A DNA stretch of 64,000 bases from Stenotrophomonas sp. 364 (GTDB lineage: Bacteria > Pseudomonadota > Gammaproteobacteria > Xanthomonadales > Xanthomonadaceae). This document shows, in pieces, positions 43,213-53,251 of the stretch; the stretch's first letter is position 1, and each line of letters opens with the position of its first letter. The stretch lies in NCBI RefSeq assembly GCF_009832905.1, contig NZ_CP047135.1, positions 2,892,001 through 2,956,000 on the forward strand, written 5' to 3'. A model generated the notes under the pieces. The model was not told where the DNA came from. It made no database searches and was given only the letters and a program-made list of their open reading frames with translations. Position numbers and translations under genes: made by a program.

Positions 43213-44700
43213 TCAGAGCAACACAACATCGAACTGCTCCTGCAGGTACTGCTCGTCGGCCTGGAAGCGGATGGATTTGCCAAGGAATTCCTCCAGCTCG
43301 GCCACCGCTGTGGATTCCTCATCGGTGATGCGCGCCACCACTTTGGACGAAGCAATCACCAGCAGGCGGGCCGCATCGAACTGGCGCACCGCACGGGTGA
43401 TTTCGCGGAAGATCTCGTAGGTGACCGTTTCGGCGGTCTTGATCGACCCGCGCCCGCTGCACTCCGGGCACGGCTCGGACAGCTGCCGCTCCAGGCTTTC
43501 CACGGTGCGCTTGCGGGTCATTTCGACCAGGCCCAGCGGCGAGAAATCGTAGACGGTGGTCTTGGCGTGGTCGCGCGCCAGCGCCTTCTCCAGGGTGCGC
43601 AGCACCTGGCGGCGGTGCTCGGCGTCATCCATGTCGATGAAGTCGATGATGATGATGCCGCCCAGGTTGCGCAGCCGTAGCTGGCGCGCCACCGCCTGCG
43701 CCGCTTCCAGGTTGGTGCGGAACACCGTCTCTTCCAGGTTGCGCTGGCCCAGGAACGACCCGGTGTTGACGTCGATGGTGGTCATCGCCTCGGTCTGGTC
43801 GATCACCAGGTAGCCACCGGACTTGAGCGGCACCTGCTTGTCCAGGGCGCGGCCGATCTCGTCCTCGACCCCGAACATGTCGAAGATGGGGCGGTCGCCG
43901 CTGTACAGCTCGATCTTTTCGGCCAGGACCGGCATGTACTTGGCCACGAAGGCCTGCAGCTGGGTGAAGGTTTCCTTGGAGTCCACCTTCACCTTGTCCA
44001 CGTCCTTCCGGATCAGGTCGCGCACCGAGCGCAGCGGCAGGCTGAGGTCTTCGTAGATCACGCTCAGCGGCGCGGCATCGCGGCCACGCCGTTCGACCAC
44101 GTTCCAGACCCGCGACAGGTAGGCCACGTCCTCGGCGATGGCTTCGGCCGGCTGCCCTTCCGCATTGGTGCGCACGATGTAGCCGTAGCCGCCGTGCTGG
44201 GCCGACAGTTCGGTGACCAGCGACTTCAGGCGTGCGCGCTCGGCCTCGTCCTCGATCCGCGCCGAGACCCCGACCACCTTGGACTGCGGCAGCAGCACCA
44301 TGTAGCGCGAGGGAATGCTGATCTGGGTGGTCAGGCGCGCGCCCTTGGTCCCGATCGGGTCCTTCACCACCTGTACCACGATGTCCTGGCCGTCGCGCAG
44401 AAGCTCCACGATCGGCACCGACGACGGCGGCGGCAGCGTGGTGCCCTCGGTGTCCGGGCTGGCCACCGGGGCCGGGCGGATCACGTCATTGGCGTGCAGG
44501 AACGCGGCGCGCTCCAGGCCCACTTCGACGAAGGCCGCCTGCATGCCCGGCATCACCCGCTGCACCTTGCCCTTGTAGATGTTGCCCACCACCCCGCGGC
44601 GCCAGCCACGTTCGATGTGCAGTTCCTGCAGCATGCCGTTCTCGATGACGGCCACGCGGGTTTCGCGCGGGGTGACATTGACCAGGATTTCTTCAGACAT
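43213..44700 (-). CDS. rng: Ribonuclease G
   Basis: A 495-residue endoribonuclease. It starts [20 protein letters not shown], then an S1-like domain ([35 protein letters not shown]), the RNase H-like/DNase I-like core with catalytic aspartates in IDVNTG and IIDFIDM, and the zinc-link CPECSGRG. It trims 16S rRNA 5' ends and degrades mRNA. It lacks the long C-terminal degradosome tail of RNase E. Its ATG overlaps the maf stop by eight bases. Confidence 0.96.
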   Translation of the reverse strand: MSEEILVNVTPRETRVAVIENGMLQELHIERGWRRGVVGNIYKGKVQRVMPGMQAAFVEVGLERAAFLHANDVIRPAPVASPDTEGTTLPPPSSVPIVELLRDGQDIVVQVVKDPIGTKGARLTTQISIPSRYMVLLPQSKVVGVSARIEDEAERARLKSLVTELSAQHGGYGYIVRTNAEGQPAEAIAEDVAYLSRVWNVVERRGRDAAPLSVIYEDLSLPLRSVRDLIRKDVDKVKVDSKETFTQLQAFVAKYMPVLAEKIELYSGDRPIFDMFGVEDEIGRALDKQVPLKSGGYLVIDQTEAMTTIDVNTGSFLGQRNLEETVFRTNLEAAQAVARQLRLRNLGGIIIIDFIDMDDAEHRRQVLRTLEKALARDHAKTTVYDFSPLGLVEMTRKRTVESLERQLSEPCPECSGRGSIKTAETVTYEIFREITRAVRQFDAARLLVIASSKVVARITDEESTAVAELEEFLGKSIRFQADEQYLQEQFDVVLL

Positions 44701-45301
44701 GGGCGACACCCTCCGTTGGCGTGGTGAAAGCAGCGGGCGAAACGCCAAACGCCTGCAGCAACTGCTCGGTCTGTTGCAGGGGCAATCCCATCACACCCGA
44801 ATAGCTTCCCGCCAGATGGCGGATGTAACGTTCGGCGCCGCCCTGGATGGCGTACGCACCGGCCTTGCCCATCGGTTCGCCACTGGCCACGTAGGCGGCG
44901 ATGGCGGCCTGCCCGATCTCGATGAAACTCACCTCCGACACCACCAGCACGCCGTCCTGGCGGCCGTGGGCCACCACCGCCACCGCGGTCATCACCTGGT
45001 GCGTGCGCCCGGACAGGGTGGCCAGCATGGCGGCCGCGTCTTCGGCATCGACGGGCTTGCCGAATACCCGTCCGTCCAGCACCACTTCGGTGTCCGAGCC
45101 GATCACCACCGCGTCGGCATCGGCGGCCACCAGGGCAAGCCCGGCCCGCGCCTTGTCAGCGGCCACGCGCTGCACATAGGCAAGCGCCGACTCGTCGGCG
45201 GCACGGACTTCGGGCACCTCAAGGTCCAGCGCACGGAACGGTCGGTCCAGGCGCGTCAACAGTTGGGTACGGCGGGGGGAGCGGGAGGCAAGATAAAGCA
45301 T
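44693..45301 (-). CDS. maf: Maf-family nucleoside triphosphate pyrophosphatase
   Basis: A 202-residue protein with LASRSPRR at the start, [22 protein letters not shown] and [11 protein letters not shown], the Maf signatures. The form resembles YhdE-type dTTP/UTP pyrophosphatases that remove non-canonical or excess nucleotides. It is the first gene of maf-rng-yhdP-tldD on this strand and overlaps rng by eight bases. The product starts directly at the conserved LYLASRSP. Confidence 0.94.
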   Translation of the reverse strand: MLYLASRSPRRTQLLTRLDRPFRALDLEVPEVRAADESALAYVQRVAADKARAGLALVAADADAVVIGSDTEVVLDGRVFGKPVDAEDAAAMLATLSGRTHQVMTAVAVVAHGRQDGVLVVSEVSFIEIGQAAIAAYVASGEPMGKAGAYAIQGGAERYIRHLAGSYSGVMGLPLQQTEQLLQAFGVSPAAFTTPTEGVAHV

Positions 45302-45432
45302 CTTGGAAGCATAACCTGCGGCCCGTGTCTGAATCGAAAGCAACCGCACCCAATCGCGCCTCAACCCCGGAAAAGCTCACGGAGCGTTCATCGCCCCGAC
45401 ACCAACCTCAACGCCTTCACAAGGAGATGTAC

Positions 45433-46167
45433 ATGCGCCGCCCATCCCTGTCCCCGCTGCTGCTCGCCCTGTCCCTTGCCCTGGGAACCTCGATGACCGC
45501 CCACGCCCAGACCTCGCCCGCCGTTGCCGTCGCCGCCGACAGCACCCTGCTCAACATCTCGGCCAATGCCGAAGCCAAGCGCGTGCCGGACGTGGCCACG
45601 CTGTCGGCCGGTGTGGTCACCCAGGCCGTCGATGGCAACAGCGCGATGCGCCAGAACGCCGAGCAGATGGTCAAGGTGCTGGCCGCGATCAAGGCGGCCG
45701 GCATTGCCGAACGTGACGTGCAGACCAGCGGGGTGAACCTCAGCCCACAGTATCGCTACGTGGAGAACGAGCCGCCGAAGATCACCGGCTACCAGGCCAG
45801 CAACACGGTCAGCCTGAAGGTGCGCGACATCGCCAAGCTGGGCAAGGTCCTGGACGCGCTGGCGGCCCAGGGCGCCAACCAGATCAATGGCCCGCAGTTC
45901 GAGATCGACCAGCCCGAACCGGTGTATGACGAAGCCCGCCTGGCCGCGCTGAAGAAGGCCCAGGCCCGCGCCGAGACCTACGCCAAGTCGCTGAGCCTGC
46001 GCGTGCGCCGCATCGTGAGCATCTCCGAGAACGGCGGCGGCAACTTCCGCCCGGTGATGATGCGTGCGGCCGCCGCGCCGATGTCCGCCGATGTGTCCAC
46101 CCCGGTGTCGCCCGGCGAATCGTCGGTGTCGGTGAACCTGGACGTGGTGTTCGACCTGGGCCGGTAA
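45433..46167 (+). CDS. SIMPL (DUF541/YggE-like) periplasmic protein
   Basis: A 244-residue protein with a signal peptide (MRRPSLSPLLLALSLALGTSMTAHA) and the SIMPL/DUF541 domain: ISANAEAKRVPDVATLSAGVVTQA at the start, then GVNLSPQYRYVENEPPKITGYQASNTVSLKVRD. AAGGAG at 45421-45426 is ideally placed for ATG 45433, not for the in-frame ATG 45427. The family is linked to protection against oxidative stress, with no defined reaction. Confidence 0.93.
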   Translation: MRRPSLSPLLLALSLALGTSMTAHAQTSPAVAVAADSTLLNISANAEAKRVPDVATLSAGVVTQAVDGNSAMRQNAEQMVKVLAAIKAAGIAERDVQTSGVNLSPQYRYVENEPPKITGYQASNTVSLKVRDIAKLGKVLDALAAQGANQINGPQFEIDQPEPVYDEARLAALKKAQARAETYAKSLSLRVRRIVSISENGGGNFRPVMMRAAAAPMSADVSTPVSPGESSVSVNLDVVFDLGR

Positions 46168-46187
46168 CGAAAGCGGATCATGAGGAC

Positions 46188-46206
46188 AGCGGACCAACGG
46201 TCCGCT
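46188..46206. repeat. REP-like hairpin
   Basis: AGCGGACC-AAC-GGTCCGCT, an 8-bp stem with the same AAC loop as the REP at 50167. It lacks the GTAG head (reads GGGA instead). It lies just after the SIMPL gene. Confidence 0.55.
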
Positions 46207-46220
46207 CCCACATGACATGG

Positions 46221-46246
46221 ATGACGGCGCCTGCGGGCGCCGTCAT
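46221..46246 (+). terminator. Stem-loop after the SIMPL gene
   Basis: A perfect 11-bp stem (46221-46231 with 46236-46246), TGCG loop, followed by GCGTT. No T-run. Confidence 0.6.
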
Positions 46247-46422
46247 GCGTTCCGGGCCCGCTTCCTGAGCGCCAGCCAAACATCGACATGCCCCCTGACT
46301 TCCGGGCCGCGCCCCGCTCCGGTATTGCTGTCAGTGCGCGGCCCCGCCTTTTGCTTCCTGCAACCCCACCGGCGGCGCCCGCACGTTTGATGTTCCCGCA
46401 CATCTGGCAAGGAGAGTGGAAC

Positions 46423-47082
46423 ATGGTCCGTACCCAACCCCGCGTAATGCCGCTCCAGATCGACGTTTCCCGCGTGCTCGGCTGGAGCACCGCCCTGGCC
46501 CTGCACGTGCTGGCGCTGATGCTGTTGCTGATCCCGGCGGCCTACGTGGCCGCGCCCCTGCCACGTGAACGCATGCAGATACGGCTGCTGGTGCCACCGG
46601 AGCCTACCCCGCCGGTGCCAGTGCCGATCAAGCCGGACGTACCCACCCTGGTGCAGCCGCGCACCGTGCCCAAGCCGCAGGTAGCCCCGCTGCCGCCGCC
46701 GACCGCCAGCGCCGACGATGCCCTGGCGGTGGCCCCGCTGCCGGCCAGCGAACCCCAGGCTCCGGTCCTGGCCCCCAGCGTCCCGGGGCCGGCCGCCGGG
46801 GGCGCCGGGGCGCAGTTGCAGTACCGCAGCGCGCCGCCGCCGGCCTACCCGATCGCCGCCCTGCGCAACCACGAACAGGGCACGGTGCTGCTGCGGGTGC
46901 GGGTGGAGGCCGATGGCCGGGCATCCAGCGTGGTGATCGAACGCAGCAGTGGCTCGCGGGCGCTGGACAACGCCGCCCGCCATCAGGTGCTGCGCCAGTG
47001 GCGGTTTGTGCCGGCCATGGTGGACGGACAGCAGGTACCGGCCGATGGCCTGGTGCCGGTCAGCTTCAGCCTCCCCGACTGA
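46423..47082 (+). CDS. Energy transducer TonB
   Basis: A 219-residue protein. It has one N-terminal membrane segment (ALALHVLALMLLLIPAAYV), a proline-rich spacer (PPEPTPPVPVPIKPDVPTL onward, about 55-130), and a C-terminal TonB domain (PPPAYPIAALRNHEQGTVLLRVRVEADGRASSVVIERSSGSRALDNAARH). It couples the inner-membrane proton gradient to outer-membrane receptors, and it precedes a TonB-dependent receptor gene. ATG 46423 is fixed by AAGGAG eight bases upstream; no exbB/exbD are nearby. Confidence 0.93.
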   Translation: MVRTQPRVMPLQIDVSRVLGWSTALALHVLALMLLLIPAAYVAAPLPRERMQIRLLVPPEPTPPVPVPIKPDVPTLVQPRTVPKPQVAPLPPPTASADDALAVAPLPASEPQAPVLAPSVPGPAAGGAGAQLQYRSAPPPAYPIAALRNHEQGTVLLRVRVEADGRASSVVIERSSGSRALDNAARHQVLRQWRFVPAMVDGQQVPADGLVPVSFSLPD

Positions 47083-47276
47083 GACCGTAGGGACGTAATG
47101 GGCGCGGGGGACCGGCCACGGTTTCCCCGCGCCCTTGGTCGCCGACGGACGGCGACCCGAATTAAGCAATTTTTCACAGCTTCGTCACCCTCCGGAAACC
47201 TAGATTGTCGCCGTCGTCACTCATTTTCAGTGCCGATCCATCGTCATTGTTGGTTTTCCCAGTCAGGAGAGAAGCT

Positions 47277-50066
47277 GTGAAACACCCGGTCCAACGGCTC
47301 AACAGCAGCCGCAATAGCCTCGCCCAATCCATTTCCACCGTACTCGCCAGCAGCACCCTGCTGCTGGTCGGAGCGCTGGCATCCTCTTCTGCGTTCGCGC
47401 AGGAACAGGCCACCAACCTTGACCGGATCACCGTCACCGGGTCCAACATCCCGCGTACGAACACCGAAACCCCCTCGCCCGTCCAGGTGGTCACCCGCCA
47501 GGAGATCGACCGCACCGGCAAGACCACGGTCGCCGAATACCTGCAGACCCTGACCGCCGACGGCGCCGGTTCGATTCCCAAGACCTTCGGCAACGGCTTT
47601 GCCGGCGGCGGCGCCGGCATCTCGCTGCGCGGCCTGGGTGCCGGCTCGACGCTGGTGCTGTTGAATGGCCGCCGCATGGCGACCTACGGCCTGGCCGATG
47701 ACGGCCAGAAGGTCTTCACCGACCTGAGCACCATTCCGCTGGATGCGGTGGAGCGCATCGATATCCTCAAGGACGGCGCCTCGGCCATCTATGGTTCGGA
47801 CGCGATCGCCGGCGTGGTCAACATCATCCTGCGCAACGACTTCCAGGGCGCCGTGCTGCGCGCCTCCTACGGCACCTCCGGCGATGGCGACGGCAATGCC
47901 AAGAAGGCCACGCTGACCGCCGGTACCGGCGACCTCAACAGCGACGGCTGGAACGCGTTCTTCAGCCTGGACGTGGGCAAGACCGACGCGATCAAGATCA
48001 GCGACCGCAAGAACCGCAAGTGGATCGGCACCGGCGACATCCGCCAGTGGGGCTACGATGCGGCCGATGCGCAGTTCCTGGGTGGCGCGTACCTGTCCGG
48101 CGGCACCGCCGGCGGCACCGGCCCGAACGGCTCGGTGTTCAACAGCGCCGGCCAGCTCGTCGCCTTGCCCGGCTGCGCCGGCCTGACCACCATTCCCGGC
48201 CAGTCCGATGCCACCGCGCAGGCCCAGGGTTGCCTCTGGGACCCGGCACAGCAGTTCCGTGACCTGAGCCCGGAAGAGAAGTACGTCAACGTGTTCGGCC
48301 GTGCCAGCTTCGCCTTCGGTGAAGGTGGTGAGGTCTACACCGAAATCGGCTACTCCAAGAAGGAAACCGTCTTCTCCAACACCCCGTCCGGCGTGTCCGG
48401 CGGCTGGGGTTACCCGGGCGGCCCGGTCAACGCCAATAGCGGCGCTGGCGCCACCGTGCTGGGGCCGACCCATCCCGACAACCCGATTCCGGGCCAGGCC
48501 TCGCGCCTGCGCTATTCGGCATGGGACGTGGGCGGTCGCGTGACCAACAACACCAATGAGTTCAACCGCTTCCTGGCCGGCGTGAAGGGCAACTGGGGCG
48601 AGTGGAGCTACGACACCGCCTACCTGCATTCGGGTACCGACCTGACCAACAAGCGCACCGGCTTCCTGCGCTACAGCGCCGTGCGCTGTGCGCTGGGCAA
48701 TCCGGCCTGCCCGGGTGGCGTGTGGCGCATCGGCGACAATGCCGGGGCGAACTCGCAGGCGCTGTATGACTACATCTCGCCGACCATCAGTGCCAGCGCC
48801 AAGTCCAGCCTGGACATGTTCAACTTCACCGTGTCGCGCAGCCTGATGGACCTCAAGGGCGGCCCGCTCGGCCTGGCCATGGGTACCGAATGGCGCAAGA
48901 CCAGCAACAGCCTGACCCCGCAGACCTACACCGACCAGGGCGACATCATCGGCCTGGGCTACTCGGCCTATGACGGTACCCAGAACGTGTACGCCGGCTA
49001 CGCCGAATTGTCCGCGCCGGTGCTGGAACAGCTGGAACTGAGCGGCGCGGTGCGTTACGACAAGTACGAAAGCGGTGAAGGCAAGGCCACGCCGAAGCTG
49101 GGCGTGAAGTGGACCCCGACCGACTGGCTGGCGCTGCGTGCCAGCTATGCCGAAGGTTTCCGCGCGCCGAACCCGGCCGAAAACGGTGACGGCGGCCTGG
49201 CTGCGTTCTCCAATGCACGCGACCCGGTGCGTTGCGCGATCGATCCGGCCAACGAGTGCACCGCGCGTTCGGTGGCCATCATCACCCGTCCCAACAAGGA
49301 CCTGAAGCCGGAAGAGTCCAAGAGCTACTCGGTCGGTATCGTGATGCAGCCGACGTCGACGACCTCGTTGACCGTCGATGCGTGGCAGATCAAGCGCACC
49401 AACGAAATCGCCCAGGGCAGCACCGCCGCGGCGATCGCGGCCGGCAACGTCCTGCGTGATGCCAACAACATTGGCGGCGTGGCCAACAGCGGCACGATCC
49501 TGGCCGTCAACACCGCGTATGTGAATGCCAACTCGTCGCGTGTGCGCGGTATCGATACCGATATCCGCCAGACGTTCGACATCGGCCCGGGTCAGTTGGA
49601 GATGGACCTGCAGTGGAGCCACGTGCTGAAGTTCGAGCGCACCGAAGGCGACGAAACCGTCGACTACGCCGGCACCCACGGCAACTGCGACGTGACCAAC
49701 TGCATCGGCACCCCGAAGGACCGTGTCAACTTCGGCACCACCTGGAAGCAGGGCGCCTGGAGTGTCAGCGGCGTCGCCAACTACATCGCCAAGATGGACA
49801 ACACTGACAGGCGCGGTGGTGACTACCAGGCCTTCTACGCCGACGGTACGCCGGTGACGAAGATCTCCTCGTTCACCACGTTCGATCTCTCCGGCCGTTG
49901 GAACGTGACCGACATGTTCGAGCTGAATGCCTCGGTGCAGAACGTGTTCGATCGCATCGCCCCGCTTGATCCGACCACCTACGGCAGCGTGAACTACAAC
50001 CCGCTGCACTTCAGCGGTGCCATCGGCCGTTACTTCACCGTGGGGGCCAAGTACACCTTCAACTGA
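47277..50066 (+). CDS. TonB-dependent outer-membrane receptor
   Basis: A 929-residue receptor. Signal peptide to AFAQE (about residue 41), then a TonB box-like LDRITVTGSNIPR, a plug domain (ISLRGLGAGSTLVLLNGRRM, VERIDILKDGASAIYGSDAIAGVVNIIL), and a C-terminal barrel with SYAEGFRAPN and the terminal strand GRYFTVGAKYTFN. It closely resembles the partial receptor at the window start in style. Substrate unknown; the size and the GLADDGQKVF loop fit the broad xanthomonad receptor group that takes up peptides or carbohydrates. Start GTG 47277 is set by AGGAG at 47265; a terminator follows at 50091. Confidence 0.95.
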   Translation: MKHPVQRLNSSRNSLAQSISTVLASSTLLLVGALASSSAFAQEQATNLDRITVTGSNIPRTNTETPSPVQVVTRQEIDRTGKTTVAEYLQTLTADGAGSIPKTFGNGFAGGGAGISLRGLGAGSTLVLLNGRRMATYGLADDGQKVFTDLSTIPLDAVERIDILKDGASAIYGSDAIAGVVNIILRNDFQGAVLRASYGTSGDGDGNAKKATLTAGTGDLNSDGWNAFFSLDVGKTDAIKISDRKNRKWIGTGDIRQWGYDAADAQFLGGAYLSGGTAGGTGPNGSVFNSAGQLVALPGCAGLTTIPGQSDATAQAQGCLWDPAQQFRDLSPEEKYVNVFGRASFAFGEGGEVYTEIGYSKKETVFSNTPSGVSGGWGYPGGPVNANSGAGATVLGPTHPDNPIPGQASRLRYSAWDVGGRVTNNTNEFNRFLAGVKGNWGEWSYDTAYLHSGTDLTNKRTGFLRYSAVRCALGNPACPGGVWRIGDNAGANSQALYDYISPTISASAKSSLDMFNFTVSRSLMDLKGGPLGLAMGTEWRKTSNSLTPQTYTDQGDIIGLGYSAYDGTQNVYAGYAELSAPVLEQLELSGAVRYDKYESGEGKATPKLGVKWTPTDWLALRASYAEGFRAPNPAENGDGGLAAFSNARDPVRCAIDPANECTARSVAIITRPNKDLKPEESKSYSVGIVMQPTSTTSLTVDAWQIKRTNEIAQGSTAAAIAAGNVLRDANNIGGVANSGTILAVNTAYVNANSSRVRGIDTDIRQTFDIGPGQLEMDLQWSHVLKFERTEGDETVDYAGTHGNCDVTNCIGTPKDRVNFGTTWKQGAWSVSGVANYIAKMDNTDRRGGDYQAFYADGTPVTKISSFTTFDLSGRWNVTDMFELNASVQNVFDRIAPLDPTTYGSVNYNPLHFSGAIGRYFTVGAKYTFN

Positions 50067-50090
50067 TGCAACCGCACGTGTGAAACGAAA

Positions 50091-50115
50091 AGCCCGGGCA
50101 GTGCCCGGGCTTTTT
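50091..50115 (+). terminator. Intrinsic terminator after the receptor gene
   Basis: Stem AGCCCGGGC/GCCCGGGCT with AGT loop and TTTTTG after it; AAAA precedes it. Confidence 0.93.
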
Positions 50116-50166
50116 GTTGGGGCGGTATTGGCGCTGGTTTCGATCATTGCCGCGCTGCGCGCGGCC

Positions 50167-50189
50167 AGCCGACCAACGGTCGGCTCTAC
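50167..50189 (-). repeat. GTAG-headed REP palindrome
   Basis: On the minus strand GTAGAGCCGACCGTTGGTCG then GCT: GTAG head plus AGCCGACC/GGTCGGCT stem. Standard SMAG-type REP form. Confidence 0.8.
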
Positions 50190-50275
50190 CCCGCCCTGCG
50201 CCATGTGGTGGGTGCCGGTTGGCGTTGGTTTGGATCATTGCCGCATTGCGCGCGATGCCACCCTGGATGGCGGGC

Positions 50276-50306
50276 AAAAAAAAGCCTCGCATCGCTGCGA
50301 GGCTTC
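50276..50306 (-). terminator. Terminator of tRNA-Asn
   Basis: On the minus strand GAAGCCTCGCAGCGATGCGAGGCTTTTTTTT: 9-bp stem, small loop, run of eight T. It begins about nine bases after the tRNA 3' end. Confidence 0.92.
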
Positions 50307-50314
50307 TCAAAACT

Positions 50315-50391
50315 TGGCGCCCGAAGTTGGACTCGAACCAACGACCCCCTGATTAACAGTCAAGTGCTCTAACCGGCTGAGCTATTCGGGC
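50315..50391 (-). tRNA. tRNA-Asn (anticodon GTT)
   Basis: A 77-base cloverleaf on the minus strand. The acceptor stem GCCCGAA pairs with TTCGGGC, the anticodon loop is CTGTTAA (GTT), the T arm is GTTGGTTCGAGTCCAAC, and CCA is encoded. The T-loop sequence GGTTCGAGTCC is canonical. Confidence 0.97.
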
Positions 50392-50460
50392 GGGGTGCGC
50401 ATTGTAGCCCGTTTTTCACAGGATGTAACCCGTTTTCGGAGCTTTTCTTCAAGCCCGTTG

Positions 50461-50931
50461 TCAGGCGCGGTGGTACGGGTGGTTGGCCAGCATCGCCGCC
50501 GCGCGATACAGCTGCTCGGCCACCACCAGGCGCACCAGCATGTGCGGCAACGTCAGCGGACCAATCGACCATTTCTCATCGGCCAGCGCCGACACTTCCG
50601 CCGAATGGCCTTCGGGCCCACCGATCAGGAACGCCATGTCGCGGCCCTGCCCGCGCCAATGCTCCAGCCGCTGCGCCAACTGCTCGGAACTGAGCTGGCG
50701 GCCCGGCACATCGAGCGCGACCACGTAGGCATTCTTCGGCAGCGCCGCAATCACCCGCTTGCCTTCATCATCGGTGGCCCGGCGCGCGTCGCGGCCCTTG
50801 CCACGCAGGCCCGGCTCGATCTCCACCAGTTCGAAGGGCAACCAGTGCGACAGACGCTTCTGGTACTCGGCAAAGCCCTGCGCCACCCAGGCGGGTGCGC
50901 GTTCGCCGGTGGCGATCAGCCTGGCTTTCAT
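50461..50931 (-). CDS. rlmH: 23S rRNA (pseudouridine1915-N3)-methyltransferase
   Basis: A 156-residue SPOUT methyltransferase. KARLIATGERAPAWVAQGFAEYQKRL, VALDVPGRQLSSEQLA, and the cofactor knot AFLIGGPEGHSAEVSALADEKWSIGPLTLPHMLVRLVVAEQLYRA, ending HPYHRA, are RlmH signatures. It methylates pseudouridine 1915 in helix 69 of 23S rRNA. It follows rsfS, as in many proteobacteria. Confidence 0.96.
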   Translation of the reverse strand: MKARLIATGERAPAWVAQGFAEYQKRLSHWLPFELVEIEPGLRGKGRDARRATDDEGKRVIAALPKNAYVVALDVPGRQLSSEQLAQRLEHWRGQGRDMAFLIGGPEGHSAEVSALADEKWSIGPLTLPHMLVRLVVAEQLYRAAAMLANHPYHRA

Positions 50932-50973
50932 CTGCAGTCTCCCGGCATCGGGGGCGATGCCGTTGAAATGACA

Positions 50974-50992
50974 ACGGCGCCATCGGCGCCGT
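50974..50992 (-). other. Stem-loop between rsfS and rlmH
   Basis: ACGGCGCC (50974-50981) and GGCGCCGT (50985-50992), three-base loop, in the 84-base gap between two co-directional genes. Could be a processing or attenuation structure; no T-run. Confidence 0.45.
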
Positions 50993-51015
50993 CATCGTGT
51001 CCGCGACACACCGCT

Positions 51016-51459
51016 TCAGCGTGCGCCGTGGCCGTACTCGTCGCCTTCTTCGGCGTCGTCGTCGAGCAGGCTCGGCGGCTGGTCGCCGACCGTCCACAGG
51101 CGCTCCAGCGCGTAGAACTCCCGCACGCGCGGCAGCATCACGTGCACCACCACGTCGCCCAGGTCGACCAGCACCCACTCGGCTTCGCGCTCGCCTTCCA
51201 CGCCCAGCGGCATCACGCCCAGGGCCTTGGCGAACTTCACCACCTCATCGGCGATCGACTTCACGTGGCGGCTGGAGGTGCCCGAGGCGATCACCATGTA
51301 ATCGGCGACGCTGGACTTGCCGATCACATCGATTTCGACAAGATCCTTGGCCTTCAGTTCTTCGGTGGCCTTGCGCACGCACTCCAGCAGCTGCGCATTG
51401 GAGGGTGCCGGGTTCGGCATCTGGACCTTGATGGTCTGGGGCTGGGCTTGGTTGCTCAA
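51016..51459 (-). CDS. rsfS: Ribosomal silencing factor RsfS
   Basis: A 147-residue protein with the RsfS core [36 protein letters not shown], then [37 protein letters not shown]. It binds L14 on the 50S subunit and blocks subunit joining when nutrients are short. The acidic C-terminal tail is longer than the E. coli form. It lies between nadD and rlmH. Confidence 0.96.
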   Translation of the reverse strand: MSNQAQPQTIKVQMPNPAPSNAQLLECVRKATEELKAKDLVEIDVIGKSSVADYMVIASGTSSRHVKSIADEVVKFAKALGVMPLGVEGEREAEWVLVDLGDVVVHVMLPRVREFYALERLWTVGDQPPSLLDDDAEEGDEYGHGAR

Positions 51460-51517
51460 AGCGGGTGAACTCGATAAATGTGGGGCCGATTATACGGGCC
51501 GAATGCCCTGTGCGTAT

Positions 51518-52183
51518 TCACAACGGCCGGGCACCGTACAGGCCCCGGTCGGCGATGTAGTCGGCTACGGCCGGCGGCAGCAGGCTGCGCCAGTCTTCGC
51601 CGGCGGCGATCCGGCCGCGCACGGCACTGGCCGATTCCTCGCGCAGTGGGGTCTGCAGGCGCAGCAGGCGCCCGGCCGGGGCGCCCAGCAGCGCGCGCTC
51701 GTGGTCGGCCCAGCGCCCGGCCAGGGCGGCCTCCAGCGCGGGCGGCAGGGCCTGTTCCAACGGGCTGCCCGGGCGGTCGGCCACGATGAAGTGGGCCAGC
51801 CCAAACAGGGCCTCCCAGTCATGCCAGCCGGTCAGGCCCAGCAGGCTGTCGGCGCCCACCAGCCACGCCAGCGGCTGATGGGGGCCCAGCTCGGCACGCA
51901 GTTCGCGCAGGGTATCGACCGTATAGGACGGTACCCCGGGCTGGCGCGCGGCCCGTTCCAGCTCGCGCAGGTCGAGCAGCAGGCCCGGTTCGTCGCCGAT
52001 CGCCAGGGCCAGCATGTGCGCACGCTGCCCGGCGTCGGCGCCCGGGGCGGCCCGGTGCGGCGGGTCGGCCGCCGGCAGCAGGCGTACCGCCACCTGCAAC
52101 TGGTCGCGCGCCGCGCGCGCGATCGCCAAGTGGCCCAGGTGTACAGGATCGAAGGTACCGCCATAATGAATGCGCAGACCCAT
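51518..52183 (-). CDS. nadD: Nicotinate-nucleotide adenylyltransferase
   Basis: A 221-residue nucleotidyltransferase. It begins LRIHYGGTFDPVHLGHLAIA with the HxGH motif, then PSYTVDTLRELRAELG, WLVGADSLLGLTGWHDWEALF, and a SASAVRGRIAAGE (IS/SSTxIR-type) motif. It makes deamido-NAD from nicotinate mononucleotide. Start ATG 52183 lies five bases after the holA stop. Confidence 0.96.
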   Translation of the reverse strand: MGLRIHYGGTFDPVHLGHLAIARAARDQLQVAVRLLPAADPPHRAAPGADAGQRAHMLALAIGDEPGLLLDLRELERAARQPGVPSYTVDTLRELRAELGPHQPLAWLVGADSLLGLTGWHDWEALFGLAHFIVADRPGSPLEQALPPALEAALAGRWADHERALLGAPAGRLLRLQTPLREESASAVRGRIAAGEDWRSLLPPAVADYIADRGLYGARPL

Positions 52184-52188
52184 GCCGC

Positions 52189-53226
52189 TCAGGCGCGGGC
52201 CAGCAGGCGCACGGCGCGGGCCTCGGCCACGGCCAGCAGCAAGCGCTCCAGCCCCAGCCACGGGTCGCCGTCGGCACGGCCCTTGGCCATGCGGTCGACC
52301 AGCCCGGCCTCGGCCACGAAACGCTCCCAGCGCTTGGGTTCGGGATGGCGCTGCAGGGCGCGCTTGAACGGCGCCTGGCGCGATTCCCAGATTCCCCGGC
52401 TCTTCATCTCGGCGGCCAGGTTGCCGCCCCGGGCCTGCACACGGGCCAGCCCGGCAGTGGAGAGCAGCTCGCGGATGACCATCGGGGTCAGCGCCGCCAC
52501 CGCTTCGCCCTCGCCCCGCAGCCCGGCCAGCATGCGCAGCACGGCCACCGGCTGCCCTGAGAACGTCGCCTCCAGCAGCCGGAACACGTCATAACGGGCG
52601 GCGTCGGCCACCAGCGATTCCATCGTGTCCACGTCCAGGGTCTGCCCGGCGGCCAGCAGGGCCAGCTTGTCTATCTCCTGCGCGGCGGCCAGCAGATTGC
52701 CTTCCACGCGCTCGGCCAGGCGCTGCACGGCAGCCGGCTCGGCACGCAGGCCCTTGCTGCGCAGGCGGCGTTCGATCCAGTCCGGCAGCTCATGCGGCTT
52801 GATCGCCCAGGCCACCGACAGTACGCCGACGCGGTTGACCGCCTCGGCCCACTTGCCCTGGTGGGCCTTGCTCCATTCGTTGCAGGTGATCAGCAGGATC
52901 ACGTCCGGCGCAGGATTCGCGCAGAACTGGCTGATCACCTCGGCGCCTTCCTTGCCCGGCTTGCCGCTGGGCAGGCGCAGCTCCATCAATCGACGTGGGC
53001 TGAACAGGCTGGGCGCGTTGAAGCTGGCCTCGACCTGGTGCCAATCGAAATCGCGGCCGTCCGCGTCGAACACCTCGCGCTCGTCGATGCCGTCGGCACG
53101 GGCGCGGGCGCGCACCGCATCGGCCGCTTCGAGCACGCGCAGGGTTTCCGGGCCGGCGATCAGGTAAATCGGCGCCAGTGCCTGGCCGGCCGGCTGGCTG
53201 GCGAATTGTTCGGGTCGCAGTTCCAT
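52189..53226 (-). CDS. holA: DNA polymerase III subunit delta
   Basis: A 345-residue protein of the HolA family: IYLIAGPETLRVLEAADAVR, FSPRRLMELRLPSGKPGKEG, the LAERVEGNLLAAAQEIDKLALL segment and DARYDVFRLLEATFSG-like helix. It opens the sliding clamp in the clamp loader. Lies between lptE and nadD. The conserved Walker residues of the ATPase clamp-loader subunits are absent, as expected for delta. Confidence 0.94.
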   Translation of the reverse strand: MELRPEQFASQPAGQALAPIYLIAGPETLRVLEAADAVRARARADGIDEREVFDADGRDFDWHQVEASFNAPSLFSPRRLMELRLPSGKPGKEGAEVISQFCANPAPDVILLITCNEWSKAHQGKWAEAVNRVGVLSVAWAIKPHELPDWIERRLRSKGLRAEPAAVQRLAERVEGNLLAAAQEIDKLALLAAGQTLDVDTMESLVADAARYDVFRLLEATFSGQPVAVLRMLAGLRGEGEAVAALTPMVIRELLSTAGLARVQARGGNLAAEMKSRGIWESRQAPFKRALQRHPEPKRWERFVAEAGLVDRMAKGRADGDPWLGLERLLLAVAEARAVRLLARA

Positions 53227-53251
53227 CCTGGCGCCGGTCCGGAAGGACCGG

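Noticed and set aside
39220..43680. Very long plus-strand open frame antisense to yhdP
   Set aside because: Absence of stops is due to high GC at third positions of yhdP. The product is Gln/His/Arg/Gly-rich without domains.
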